From: Bacteroidota bacterium
GTDB lineage: Bacteria; Bacteroidota; Bacteroidia; JACCXN01
Assembly (NCBI GenBank): GCA_013696965.1
Contig: JACCXN010000091.1
Location: 124,001 to 188,000, forward strand
Length of the DNA: 64,000 nt
Direction: 5' to 3'
In this document: piece after piece, positions 28,989-38,160 of the stretch
Layout of the letters: every line of letters starts with the position of its first letter
Position numbering within the stretch: position 1 is the first letter of the stretch
Notes under the pieces: generated by a model
What the model saw: only the letters and a program-made list of their open reading frames with translations
What the model was told of the DNA's origin: nothing
Databases searched by the model: none
Position numbers and translations under genes: made by a program

Positions 28989-29426
28989 ATGAAGAATTCC
29001 TATCTTAAACCTTTTTTGATTTTCATTCTTTTTAATATTCCTATAGTTCTTTTTGCCCAGTGCAAGGTTTTTTCAAAGAATCAATGTATTCCATCCTTGT
29101 TTCCATTTAACCACAATGGACAATTAAATAACATTACGCTTATGCCTGGTGAAAAGGCTGAATTGTTAATGACTTTTTATTCCGGCCAGGATTATAGACT
29201 TATGGTTTGCGGACAACCCATTTTAGGAGATATTAAGTTCAGAGTAAGTGATCAGGACAAAAAAGAAATATACAACAGCAAGAATGCCCAATCTTCACGT
29301 ATTTGGGATTTCCAGGTTGCATCAACGCAACAATTTATTCTTGAAGTTGAGGTTCCTGAATCACATACCAAAACCAAAATGATGGAAAGTGGTTGTGTGT
29401 CTGTATTGGTTGGATTTAAACTTTAA
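28989..29426 (+). CDS. Uncharacterised small secreted protein
   Basis: Starting at the ATG at 28989 gives 145 residues beginning MKNSYLKPFLIFILFNIPIVLFAQ, a good signal peptide. An in-frame upstream start at 28944 would overlap the preceding gene and is rejected. The mature protein of about 120 residues has four cysteines (AQCKVFSKNQC, MVCGQP, ESGCVSVLVGF), suggesting disulfides in the periplasm or outside the cell. The strand-rich pattern suggests a small beta-sandwich. No family is recognised. It lies 17 bases after the lipoprotein gene and ends in front of a strong terminator. Confidence 0.7.
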   Translation: MKNSYLKPFLIFILFNIPIVLFAQCKVFSKNQCIPSLFPFNHNGQLNNITLMPGEKAELLMTFYSGQDYRLMVCGQPILGDIKFRVSDQDKKEIYNSKNAQSSRIWDFQVASTQQFILEVEVPESHTKTKMMESGCVSVLVGFKL

Positions 29427-29543
29427 GGTAAATAATTTTTCAAAGAGATGATATCCATTTAGTTCATTTTCCAATTAATATACTCGCCTGCTAAAAGCTT
29501 AAGTTGAATGATTAAAATATAATTTGGAATACTATTAAAAATT

Positions 29544-29582
29544 AAAAAGCCCCGGTTAATAAACAATTAACCGGGGCTTTTT
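29544..29582. terminator. Bidirectional terminator between convergent genes
   Basis: A perfect 17-base-pair palindrome (AAAAAGCCCCGGTTAAT, loop AAACA, then its complement) spans 29544-29582. The A run on one side and T run on the other let it end transcripts from both the small secreted protein (plus) and the first M43 protease gene (minus). Confidence 0.9.
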
Positions 29583-29598
29583 AATAGGATACGAAGAG

Positions 29599-31689
29599 TT
29601 AATTTAATATTATTTTTTTAATCATTACTTTGTCTGCCTGGGTTAATTTCACAAAATAAATTCCTTTAGACATGCCCAATTCGGATTTATTCAATTTGAG
29701 TGTATGTTCACCAGAAGGCAAATTTCTTTCCTGATAAATAAAGGTTTCTTTACCAAGTATATCAATAACTGATAATTCCACTGATTCTGTTTTATTTAAA
29801 GAAAAAGCAATTACAGCATCTTCATTAAAGGGATTGGGATATACTCTAAAGTGATTTGCAAATTCATCTTGTTCATTAATGCCAACTGAATAATCATTTA
29901 TATTAATGTCATCAATATAAATATTGTTTCCTCCGCCATTTTTAAATTGAAATTTAAATCTAAAATTGCTATTCATATATGCAATAGGAAGAGTAGAAAT
30001 TGTATACTGAACCCATTGTATGGAATCCGTTGGTATAAATGGGGAAGCCTGTGCAGGAACTGTTGTAAGATTAGAACTTTGGCTCCATCGTTGAACCCAT
30101 GTTAATCCACAATTAGAAGAAGCAAAAAACTTGAGTTCATCAGTAGTGGCGGAGGCGTCTTTTTTAGCAAAAGCCACTTTGAAAGAAATGTTAACTTTAA
30201 CAAACGGAGATAAATCAATTGCTGTAGAACTTATTTCATCGATTGCTCCAACCGGATTATTAAAATTATTAATCCTAATGGATTTGGAACCAGTAGCCCC
30301 TACATTAGCAACTTCCCAAGTTTGTGCATTATCTGTATTAAAAACAAACCAATTACCATTAGGGAAAGTTGGAGAAGATTCAAAGCCTTCAACATAAGGC
30401 AATGGAATGCCTGTGGTAGGCAGCACAGTAATAAAATTATTTTTGGTTTCATTTAAATTTGAAACTCCATCACTTACTAATAACCCTACATTATATTGGC
30501 CAGGAGTACTGTAACTTACAACAGGATTTTTTATGGTAGTTGAGGAAACAGTACCACCAGGGAAGGTCCAGTTCCAGGTAGAGGGGTTATTAAATGAAAT
30601 ATCATTAAAATCAATTAATTCTCCAACACAAACTTCTGTTCGGCTGGCAACAAAATCAGCTTTGCATAAATAGTTTGCATTATCTGTACCTGTAGCTGCC
30701 AAATTCCCTGGTTGCCATAAACTACTTCTTTGTGAAATATTTGAAATAGTTGCGGCTCTCATTCTTGCTGACTGTCCTTGAGTAAACATTTTGGAGCAAT
30801 AGGAATAATCCATGTAATTTTGAACATTGTCAAGACTGCTGCAAGTATTTCCACTAAGGTTGCAAGAGGTCCAGCCAATGGTATTCGGGGTATCTGAAAC
30901 AGCATCGTCATCATTACAGTTAGTTGAAATTCCCGGATTATTTGTTTGACCCCAGGTATGGGCAAGATTAATCCAGTGACCAATTTCATGGGTAAGGGTC
31001 CTGGAACGTTGAACAGAGGCCGTTCCAATGCTCCCAACATAATTGTGCAATACCATGATTCCGTCAAGATTTGGATTGGAATTAACAGCAGAAGGCCTAT
31101 AAGTATATCCTGCAGCTCCACTTTTTATGGAGTTTACAACCCATATATTTAAATATTTTGATCGTGGCCAGCGGCTTACATTTGATGTAGACATGTCATC
31201 AAAGTAATTAACTCCGTTATATGTTTCAAGGGATGCTACTCTTACAATTCCATTGGTGCAATTTCCATTTGGATCTTTTTGCGCTAACCTGAATTCTATT
31301 TCAGAATCTCCTGCTAATGATTTAAATGCAGCTACAATTTCACTCGTGTCAGCATTTAATTTTCTAAAATCGGTGTTAATAACCTGAATCGCGTCATAAA
31401 CTTGTTGATCAGAAATGTTTTCAGGGCCAAAATCATGGATGATATGGAATACAACAGGAATAAAGTATACTGTACCTCTTTCACCAGATTTTTGAGAATT
31501 ATATGCTTTGGTCTGTAATTCTAATTCCTGTTGAGCCTTTAAACCCTCCCGGTAAAGTTTTGGATTTTCAATACGTATGCGCTCTTCTGCCTCAGCCTGG
31601 CCACAGTATTTAAGATTCTGAGCCATTGTTATTTTAAATGAGAAAACAACCAAAAGCAGTGCAAAAACAATAAAGTAATTTTTTTTCAT
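29599..31689 (-). CDS. Secreted M43-type zinc metalloprotease, copy A, with PKD and T9SS domains
   Basis: This 696-residue protein has a signal peptide (about 1-23, ending MAQ), a short propeptide-like part, and an M43 (pappalysin-type) catalytic domain. The zinc motif is HEIGHWINLAH at 234-244, and the Met-turn is NYMDYS near residue 293. A PKD domain follows (about 343-424), then a MAM-like beta-sandwich (about 430-610, containing GNNIYIDDI). The C-terminal T9SS sorting domain begins near YPNPFNEDAV and ends VKLTQADKVMIKKIILN. It is thus exported to the surface or medium. It is one of three tandem paralogues and the most divergent of them, using GVNYFDDMSTSNVSRWPR where the other two share another form. 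Its substrate is unknown. Confidence 0.9.
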   Translation of the reverse strand: MKKNYFIVFALLLVVFSFKITMAQNLKYCGQAEAEERIRIENPKLYREGLKAQQELELQTKAYNSQKSGERGTVYFIPVVFHIIHDFGPENISDQQVYDAIQVINTDFRKLNADTSEIVAAFKSLAGDSEIEFRLAQKDPNGNCTNGIVRVASLETYNGVNYFDDMSTSNVSRWPRSKYLNIWVVNSIKSGAAGYTYRPSAVNSNPNLDGIMVLHNYVGSIGTASVQRSRTLTHEIGHWINLAHTWGQTNNPGISTNCNDDDAVSDTPNTIGWTSCNLSGNTCSSLDNVQNYMDYSYCSKMFTQGQSARMRAATISNISQRSSLWQPGNLAATGTDNANYLCKADFVASRTEVCVGELIDFNDISFNNPSTWNWTFPGGTVSSTTIKNPVVSYSTPGQYNVGLLVSDGVSNLNETKNNFITVLPTTGIPLPYVEGFESSPTFPNGNWFVFNTDNAQTWEVANVGATGSKSIRINNFNNPVGAIDEISSTAIDLSPFVKVNISFKVAFAKKDASATTDELKFFASSNCGLTWVQRWSQSSNLTTVPAQASPFIPTDSIQWVQYTISTLPIAYMNSNFRFKFQFKNGGGNNIYIDDININDYSVGINEQDEFANHFRVYPNPFNEDAVIAFSLNKTESVELSVIDILGKETFIYQERNLPSGEHTLKLNKSELGMSKGIYFVKLTQADKVMIKKIILN

Positions 31690-31810
31690 TTTTGAAATTA
31701 TTAATCCTATTATTTATTTTATATGAATTTAAAATGCAATTTAATAAAACCTCCAAACTTTTCCAATAATAAAGCCTTATTTAGACAAGCAAACATTTAG
31801 CTTGAGCAAC

Positions 31811-31846
31811 AAAAAAAGCTTGCTAGAGAAAAATTAACAGGCTTTT
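31811..31846 (-). terminator. Degenerate terminator after M43 copy B
   Basis: The right arm ATTAACAGGCTTTTT is identical to that of the intact terminator after copy C, but the left arm has diverged (AAAAAAAGCTTGCTAGAG instead of AAAAAAAGCCTGTTAAT), so only the base of the stem still pairs well. It probably arose with the gene duplication and has weakened. Confidence 0.5.
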
Positions 31847-31865
31847 TACAGTTGAAAACAAAGCC

Positions 31866-33944
31866 TTAATTAAGTATTATCTTCCTGATTATTATAGTAT
31901 CTCCCAGCATTAATTTTATAAAATAAATTCCCCTAGAAAGGTCCAATTCAGCTTTATTCAATTTTAAATTGTATTGTCCTGAAGGCAAAACGCTTGCCGG
32001 TTGTATTACAGATTCTTTACCAAGCATATCAATAACCGTTAATTTAACAGTTTCTATTTCACTTAATGAAAAAGCAATTACTGCATCTTCATTAAAAGGA
32101 TTGGGAATTACTCTAAAATCGGAGATGTATTTATCTTGTTCATTAATTCCCACTGAATAATCACTAATATTTATATCATCAATATAAATATTATTTCCAC
32201 CACCATTTTTAAATTGAAATTTAAATCTGAAATTACTATTCATGTATGCAAGAGGCAAAGTAGAAATTGTATACTTCATCCATTGACTTGAATCAGTTGG
32301 AGTAAAAGCAGAGGCTTGGGCTGGAGCTGTTGCAAGGCTTGCACTCTGGCTCCATCTTTGAACCCAGATTGTTCCGCAATTTGAAGAAACGAATAACTTA
32401 AGTTCGTCTGTAGTAACACTGGCATTTTTTTTAGCATATGCCACTTTAAATGAAATGTTAACTTTAACAAAAGAGGACAAATCAATTGTGGTAGAACTAA
32501 TTTCATCTACTGCCCCGATAGGGTTATTAAAATTATTAATTCGAATTGATTTTAATCCTGTAGCTCCTGTATTTGTTACTTCCCAACTTTGGTCTTGATC
32601 AGGATTATTAACAAACCAATTATTTTCCAGAAGGGATGTAAAAGATTCAAAGCCTTCAACAAAAGGCAAGGCAAGGCCAGAGGTTTGTAAAACTGCAATA
32701 TAACCATTCCTGTTCTCACTTATAGTTGACACGCCATCACTAACAATCAGGTTTACATCATAGATTCCTGGGATATTGTATGTTACAACAGGATTCCTGT
32801 CACTAGATGTTGTTAATGTTGCCCCAGGAAAAGACCAATTCCAACTGCTTGGTTCATTGTAGGATAAATCCTTAAAATTAACTGTTTCTCCTACACAAAT
32901 TTCGGTTTTGCTCACACTGAAATCAGCCTTACATAAAAGATTGCTATCTGTTCCTGTTAAAATTAAATTTTCAGGTTGCCATAAATTGTAACGCTGGGCT
33001 ATTGTGGAAGTTAAAGCAGCCCTCATTCTTGTTGCTTGCCCCTGGGTGAACATTTTGTGACAATAGGAATAATCCATGTAATTTTGAACATTATCCAGTG
33101 AGCTGCAAGAGTTTCCAGTAAGATTACAATAAGTCCATCCCATAGTATTTGGAGTATCAGCAACATTATCGTCATCATTGCAATTGCTGGCCATTTCCGG
33201 ATCATTGGAATCGCCCCAGGTATGCATAAGATTAATCCAATGCCCAACCTCATGTGTCATAGCTCTAGATCTTACGTAATTTCCTGTTCCTATGCTCCCA
33301 ACATAACTATGTAAAATCATAATTCCATCTTCTTCTGGATACCAATGAAGAGTGCTTGGATAATTGGTATAACCGGCAGCACCAAATGAAATACTATTTA
33401 CAACCCATACATTCAAATAATTTTCCCTAGGCCAACGGCTAACATCAGATGTTGAAGGCATTTCCCCAAGGTAAGTTTCCATGGATGCTGTTCTGGTAAT
33501 ACCATTGGTGCAGTTCCCCTGAGGATCTTTCTGGGCCATTCTGAATTCAATTTCAGAATCCCCTGCTATGGCTTTAAATGCTTGAACAATATCACTTGTG
33601 TCTGCATTCAATTTTCTAAAATCTTCGTTAAGGACTCTTACAGCATCATAAACCTGTTCATTGGAGATATTTTCGATACCATTATTATGAATAATATGGA
33701 AAACTACAGGAATAACATAAACAGTTCCCCTCTCATTTGATTTTTGCAATGCATATTTTGCTGTAAATTCTTCCAATTCTTTCGCAGTTTCTAAAACTTG
33801 ATCATATAGTTTTGGGTTTTTACTTTTAATGCGTTCTTGAGCATGGGTTTGACCACAAAATTTAAGCTCTTGGGCCATTAGGGCTTTACTTAAAAAAACA
33901 ACTGAAAACAAGCCAAAGGCTATAAAATATATATTTTTCATCAT
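31866..33944 (-). CDS. Secreted M43-type zinc metalloprotease, copy B, with PKD and T9SS domains
   Basis: This 692-residue paralogue of its neighbours starts at the first of two adjacent ATG codons and has a signal peptide ending near LMAQ. The zinc motif is HEVGHWINLMH at 231-241, followed by NYMDYSYCHKMF as the Met-turn. PKD (from about residue 340), MAM-like and T9SS sorting domains follow in the same order, the last beginning at NPFNEDAVIAFSL and ending KLMLGDTIIIRKIILN. All catalytic residues are present, so it should be active. The gene is flanked by 176 bases (left) and 159 bases (right), and I saw no exact promoter match before it. Confidence 0.9.
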   Translation of the reverse strand: MMKNIYFIAFGLFSVVFLSKALMAQELKFCGQTHAQERIKSKNPKLYDQVLETAKELEEFTAKYALQKSNERGTVYVIPVVFHIIHNNGIENISNEQVYDAVRVLNEDFRKLNADTSDIVQAFKAIAGDSEIEFRMAQKDPQGNCTNGITRTASMETYLGEMPSTSDVSRWPRENYLNVWVVNSISFGAAGYTNYPSTLHWYPEEDGIMILHSYVGSIGTGNYVRSRAMTHEVGHWINLMHTWGDSNDPEMASNCNDDDNVADTPNTMGWTYCNLTGNSCSSLDNVQNYMDYSYCHKMFTQGQATRMRAALTSTIAQRYNLWQPENLILTGTDSNLLCKADFSVSKTEICVGETVNFKDLSYNEPSSWNWSFPGATLTTSSDRNPVVTYNIPGIYDVNLIVSDGVSTISENRNGYIAVLQTSGLALPFVEGFESFTSLLENNWFVNNPDQDQSWEVTNTGATGLKSIRINNFNNPIGAVDEISSTTIDLSSFVKVNISFKVAYAKKNASVTTDELKLFVSSNCGTIWVQRWSQSASLATAPAQASAFTPTDSSQWMKYTISTLPLAYMNSNFRFKFQFKNGGGNNIYIDDINISDYSVGINEQDKYISDFRVIPNPFNEDAVIAFSLSEIETVKLTVIDMLGKESVIQPASVLPSGQYNLKLNKAELDLSRGIYFIKLMLGDTIIIRKIILN

Positions 33945-34053
33945 GCAAATTATAAATTTACTTTAACTATTTAATCTTTATTTTAAGAATGAATTAAAAG
34001 CAATTTGGGTTTTAATACTAATTCTTTTAAAAACAAGTGTGCAATTTTTCCAT

Positions 34054-34088
34054 AAAAAAAGCCTGTTAATGAAAATTAACAGGCTTTT
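34054..34088 (-). terminator. Rho-independent terminator after M43 copy C
   Basis: A perfect 14-base-pair stem (AAAAGCCTGTTAAT, loop GAAA, complement) lies at 34057-34088. On the minus strand it is followed by a run of seven T residues reaching 34054. It lies 15 bases beyond the stop codon of the gene at 34104. Confidence 0.85.
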
Positions 34089-34103
34089 ATAAATTCAATA
34101 CAG

Positions 34104-36182
34104 TTAATTCAATACTATTTTTTTAATCATTACCTTATCTCCCTGGGTTAATTTAATAAAGTAAATACCCTTTGAAAGATCCATTTCGGATTTATTTAAT
34201 TTGAAAGAGTAATCACCTGCAGGGAAACTACGCTCCGCTTGAATTACAGATTCTTTACCAAGTATATCGATAACTGTTAATTTAACTGTTTCGTTTTTAT
34301 TTAAGGAAACTTCAATTACAGCATCTTCTTTAAAAGGATTAGGATAAACTATAAAATCACTTGCAAGTTCATCTTGTTCATTAATTCCAACTGAATAATC
34401 ACTTATATTAATATCATCAATATAAATATTATTACCTCCACCATTTTTAAATTGGAATTTAAATCTGAAATTACTATTCATATATGAAAGTGGCAAGGAA
34501 GAAATTGTATACTGTACCCATTGAGTAGAATCAGTTGGTGTAAATGCAGAAACCTGAGCAGGAGCTGTAGTAAGTGTAGAACTTTGACTCCATCTTTGCA
34601 CCCATGTTGTTCCGCAGTTAGAAGAAGCAAAAAGTTTAAGTTCATCTGTAGTAACGGTTGAACTTTTTCTTGCAAAAGCAACTTTAAATGAAATATTAAC
34701 CTTAACAAACAGGGACAAATCAATTGTGTTAGAACTTATTTCGTCTATTGCTCCATTGGTGTTGCTAAAGTTATTAATCTTTATTGATTTTGTACTTGTT
34801 GGCCCAACATTGGCAACTTCCCAGGTTATTCCACCATCAGCATTACCTATAAACCAATCACCACCTTGAAGGGAAGTAGTTGATTCGAAACCTTCAACAA
34901 AAGGTAAAGCAACGCCAGTTGAAGGCAATACAGAAATAAATCCACTTTTAGTCTCATTAAGACTTGATACACCATTGCCAATAGTAAGGTCTACATTATA
35001 AACACCGGGTGTGTTATATGTTACAACTGGATTCTTATCAGTAGAGCTGGTAACAGCTGCGCCAGGAAAGCTCCAGTTCCAACTTGTTGGAGAGTTATAG
35101 GAAAGATCTTTGAAATTAACTGCCTCCCCTGCACAAACTTCAGTTTTGCTAACACTAAAATCGGCTTTACATAAATTATTACTGCCATCTGTTCCTGTTA
35201 AAATTAAATTAGCCGGTTGCCATAAATTGCTTCTTTGAGCAGTATTTGAAACTAAAGCAGCTCTCATTCTTGTTGATTGCCCCAGAGTAAACATTCTGTC
35301 GCAATAAGAATAATCCATGTAATTCTGAACATTATCTAAGGAACTGCAGGTATTTCCTAAAAGATTGCAACTAGTCCATCCAATGGTATTAGGAGTATCA
35401 GAAACATTATCATCACTGTTGCAATTAGTGGAAATTTCCGGATTGTTAGTACTACCCCAGGTATGCGCAAGATTAATCCAGTGACCGATTTCATGTGTTA
35501 AAGCTCTTGCTCTTGAGTAGTTTCCTGAACCTATGCTTCCAATATAGCTGTGCAAAATCATAATACCATCTCTTGCTGGTTGAGTATGGAAAACGCTAGG
35601 ATAATTTGTATAACCAGCAGCACCACTAGTTATGGAATTAACCACCCATACGTTTAAATAATTCCCTCTTGGCCAACGACTAACATCAGAAGTAGATGGC
35701 ACTTCTCCCTTGTATGTTTCAAGAGATGCTACCCTTATAATTCCATTGGTGCAATTTCCTTGAGGATCTTTTTGAGCCAATCTGAATTCAATTTCAGAAT
35801 CTCCGGCTATGGCCTTAAAAGCAGCTACGATATCCGTTGTATCAGCATTCAGCTTTCTAAAATCTTCATTAATTACTCTTACTGCATCATAAACCTGTTC
35901 ATCAGAAATATTTTCAACACCATAATCATGAATAATATGAAAAACAACAGGAATAACATAAACAACTCCCCTGCCATTTGATTTTTGAGAGGCATAATTT
36001 TGCGTATGAATTTCTAATTCCGCAGCATTTAAAAGGTATTCCTGGTAACCCTTTGGATTTTCAATGCGTAGTTTTTCAAATTCTGCAGTTTGACCGCAAA
36101 ACTTTCGGTCCTGAGCTGAAACAGAATTAAAAAAGCATACAGATGCAATTAGTATTGCAAGAATAAAAGTAAATTTTTTCAT
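34104..36182 (-). CDS. Secreted M43-type zinc metalloprotease, copy C, with PKD and T9SS domains
   Basis: This is the first-transcribed position of the triplet (692 residues). The signal peptide is about 1-23 (ending SVSAQ). The catalytic motif HEIGHWINLAHTWG and Met-turn NYMDYSYCDRMF are intact. A PKD domain with CAGEAVNFKDLSYN and WNWSFPGAAV follows, then the MAM-like segment and a T9SS domain beginning YPNPFKEDAVIEV and ending KLTQGDKVMIKKIVLN. It resembles copy B more than copy A. A strong terminator follows it, so the three genes may be transcribed separately. The substrate is unknown; related secreted M43 enzymes degrade extracellular proteins. Confidence 0.9.
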   Translation of the reverse strand: MKKFTFILAILIASVCFFNSVSAQDRKFCGQTAEFEKLRIENPKGYQEYLLNAAELEIHTQNYASQKSNGRGVVYVIPVVFHIIHDYGVENISDEQVYDAVRVINEDFRKLNADTTDIVAAFKAIAGDSEIEFRLAQKDPQGNCTNGIIRVASLETYKGEVPSTSDVSRWPRGNYLNVWVVNSITSGAAGYTNYPSVFHTQPARDGIMILHSYIGSIGSGNYSRARALTHEIGHWINLAHTWGSTNNPEISTNCNSDDNVSDTPNTIGWTSCNLLGNTCSSLDNVQNYMDYSYCDRMFTLGQSTRMRAALVSNTAQRSNLWQPANLILTGTDGSNNLCKADFSVSKTEVCAGEAVNFKDLSYNSPTSWNWSFPGAAVTSSTDKNPVVTYNTPGVYNVDLTIGNGVSSLNETKSGFISVLPSTGVALPFVEGFESTTSLQGGDWFIGNADGGITWEVANVGPTSTKSIKINNFSNTNGAIDEISSNTIDLSLFVKVNISFKVAFARKSSTVTTDELKLFASSNCGTTWVQRWSQSSTLTTAPAQVSAFTPTDSTQWVQYTISSLPLSYMNSNFRFKFQFKNGGGNNIYIDDINISDYSVGINEQDELASDFIVYPNPFKEDAVIEVSLNKNETVKLTVIDILGKESVIQAERSFPAGDYSFKLNKSEMDLSKGIYFIKLTQGDKVMIKKIVLN

Positions 36183-36305
36183 ATGAAATGGTTAAAAATT
36201 AATATTATTTAAATTTTAAATACAATAAACAAAAGCGCAATTTAACATTCTCACAGCTATTCTGCAACATGAAAATCAAGTATTTTAAGAATCCTAAAAT
36301 TATAA

Positions 36306-37004
36306 TTACCTGTTTATTTCAACAAATCTCTCAATATCAGGGGATCTTCCAAAAACAACAATAGTGTCGGATTCATACAATAGCGTAGTGGAGTTAGGAA
36401 CACCGATAATGTGTTGTTCTTTAACAACTTTACCATCTTTATTCACCTCAAATTCTCTTTTCAAAGTAATCAAATTCAGCCTGTATTTGTTTCTTAATCC
36501 AATATCTTCCAAAGTTCTATTGGCAATCCCTGTGGGGGTTTTTATTTCTACAATTTCATAGTCATCAGGCAATTGCAAATAAGAAATGATATTAGGATTG
36601 ATGAGCTTTTCAGCAACCGCAGCACCAAATTCATCTTCAGGAGAAAGGATTTCTGTAATGCCAATTTTCTGAAGGATCATACTTTGGTGTTTCCCACTGG
36701 CCCTGGCAATTATTCGTTTAATATTCAATTCCATTAACAAAACGCAGCATAAAATCATGGCTTCAAAATCTTCTCCAATAGAAACAACAACTGCATCAAC
36801 CTCCTGAATATTTTGGGCGCGTAAAGCTTTTTTATCGGTAGCATCAAGTGCAACTGCAAAAGAAACTTCATCCTTAATGCTCTCCACCCTTTCCTCGCTG
36901 CTATCAATGGCCATTACCTCAGCACCTCTTGCCGCAAGCGTGCGTGCAATGGCTGATCCAAATTTACCAATACCAATTACCGCAAATTTATTGCTACTTA
37001 ACAT
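36306..37004 (-). CDS. TrkA/KtrA-type potassium-transport regulatory subunit
   Basis: This 232-residue cytoplasmic protein has an N-terminal Rossmann (RCK/TrkA-N) domain starting FAVIGIGKFGSAIARTLAARG with an acidic residue at the end of the second strand (MAIDSS), and a C-terminal TrkA-C domain (about residues 140-225, including GVPNSTTLLYESDTIVVFG). Such proteins bind nucleotides and gate a TrkH/KtrB membrane channel. No channel gene lies next to it: its upstream neighbour, 16 bases away, is cystathionine gamma-synthase. The partner must be encoded elsewhere. Confidence 0.9.
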   Translation of the reverse strand: MLSSNKFAVIGIGKFGSAIARTLAARGAEVMAIDSSEERVESIKDEVSFAVALDATDKKALRAQNIQEVDAVVVSIGEDFEAMILCCVLLMELNIKRIIARASGKHQSMILQKIGITEILSPEDEFGAAVAEKLINPNIISYLQLPDDYEIVEIKTPTGIANRTLEDIGLRNKYRLNLITLKREFEVNKDGKVVKEQHIIGVPNSTTLLYESDTIVVFGRSPDIERFVEINR

Positions 37005-37020
37005 AAATATACATTTAGTC

Positions 37021-38160
37021 TTACTTTAATGCATTTTCCAAATCCTGAATCAAATCCTCCGCATCTTCCACTCCTATACTTAGTCGAATTAAACTATCCA
37101 CTACTCCTGTTTTTTCTCTTTCTTCTTTTGGGATTGATGCATGTGTCATTGTAGCAGGGTGACCAATTAATGATTCTACACCACCAAGAGATTCTGCAAG
37201 TGAAAATAAATATGTTTTTGATAACATCTCCTGTGCATCTTCCATTTTGTTTCCTTTTAAAGTAAATGAAACCATGCCTCCAAAACCCCTCATTTGCTGT
37301 TTAGCAATATTATGATTTGGATGAGATTCAAAACCTGGCCAGTAAACCTTGTCCACTTTAGGGTGTGTTTTTAAGAACTTAGCAATGGCTTCGCCATTTT
37401 CGCAATGGCGCTGCATGCGAAGGTGCAGGGTTTTGATTCCTCTTAAAACAAGGAAACAATCCTGAGGTCCGGGAACGGCTCCACAACTATTTTGAATAAA
37501 ATAAAGCCTTTCAGCCAATTGCTCATCTTCAACAACCAACGCGCCCATTATTACATCAGAATGCCCTGCAAGGTATTTTGTAACTGAATGCATTACAATA
37601 TCCGCACCCAAATCAAGGGGAGTTTGTAAATAGGGGGAGGCGAAAGTATTGTCTACTCCCAATAACAATCCGTGTTTTTTTGTAAGGTTTGCAATGCTTT
37701 TTATATCAATAATATTAAGCATTGGATTAGTTGGAGTTTCAACCCAAACTAATTTAGTATTCTCATTAATTAAAGATTCTATTTTGGAAATATCATCCAT
37801 TGCAGTAAAATGGAATTTAATTCCAAATGGAGCAAATATTTTTGTAAATATTCTATATGAACCTCCATACAAATCATTGGTAGAAATAACCTCATCTCCT
37901 GGTTTTAATAATTTCACAACTGCATCAATTGCTGCCATACCACTGCCAAAACACAGTCCAAATTTTCCGTTTTCAATTGCAGCAAGATTTTTTTGAAGTG
38001 CATCTCTTGTTGGATTTAAAGTGCGTGAATATTCATATCCTTTATGAATACCCCCAGCCTTTTGCACATAAGTTGATGTTTGATAAATTGGAGTCATTAT
38101 GGCTCCCGTTGCACTGTCTGGCTCTAAACCAGCGTGAATTGCTTTAGTTGCAAATTTCAT
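37021..38160 (-). CDS. Cystathionine gamma-synthase/lyase family enzyme
   Basis: This 379-residue PLP enzyme belongs to the Cys/Met metabolism family. The PLP lysine is in MHSVTKYLAGHSDV, and the substrate and cofactor segments YSRTLNPTRDALQ and GSGMAAIDAVVKLL are present, with SLGGVESLIGHPATMTHASIP near the C terminus. Such enzymes either join O-acyl-homoserine with cysteine (gamma-synthase) or split cystathionine (gamma-lyase); the sequence alone does not distinguish them. The downstream TrkA-like gene is 16 bases away and may share its transcript. Confidence 0.9.
   Translation of the reverse strand: MKFATKAIHAGLEPDSATGAIMTPIYQTSTYVQKAGGIHKGYEYSRTLNPTRDALQKNLAAIENGKFGLCFGSGMAAIDAVVKLLKPGDEVISTNDLYGGSYRIFTKIFAPFGIKFHFTAMDDISKIESLINENTKLVWVETPTNPMLNIIDIKSIANLTKKHGLLLGVDNTFASPYLQTPLDLGADIVMHSVTKYLAGHSDVIMGALVVEDEQLAERLYFIQNSCGAVPGPQDCFLVLRGIKTLHLRMQRHCENGEAIAKFLKTHPKVDKVYWPGFESHPNHNIAKQQMRGFGGMVSFTLKGNKMEDAQEMLSKTYLFSLAESLGGVESLIGHPATMTHASIPKEEREKTGVVDSLIRLSIGVEDAEDLIQDLENALK

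Larger units (their letters stand above)
29599..36182 (-). repeat. Tandem triplication of M43 protease genes
   Basis: Three complete paralogous genes of about 2.08 kb each lie head to tail on the minus strand, separated by 159-176 bases. All share the same domain order and near-identical stretches in the catalytic and C-terminal domains. The middle and right copies resemble each other more than the left one (shared PSTSDVSRWPR and GAAGYTNYPS segments). Confidence 0.9.
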
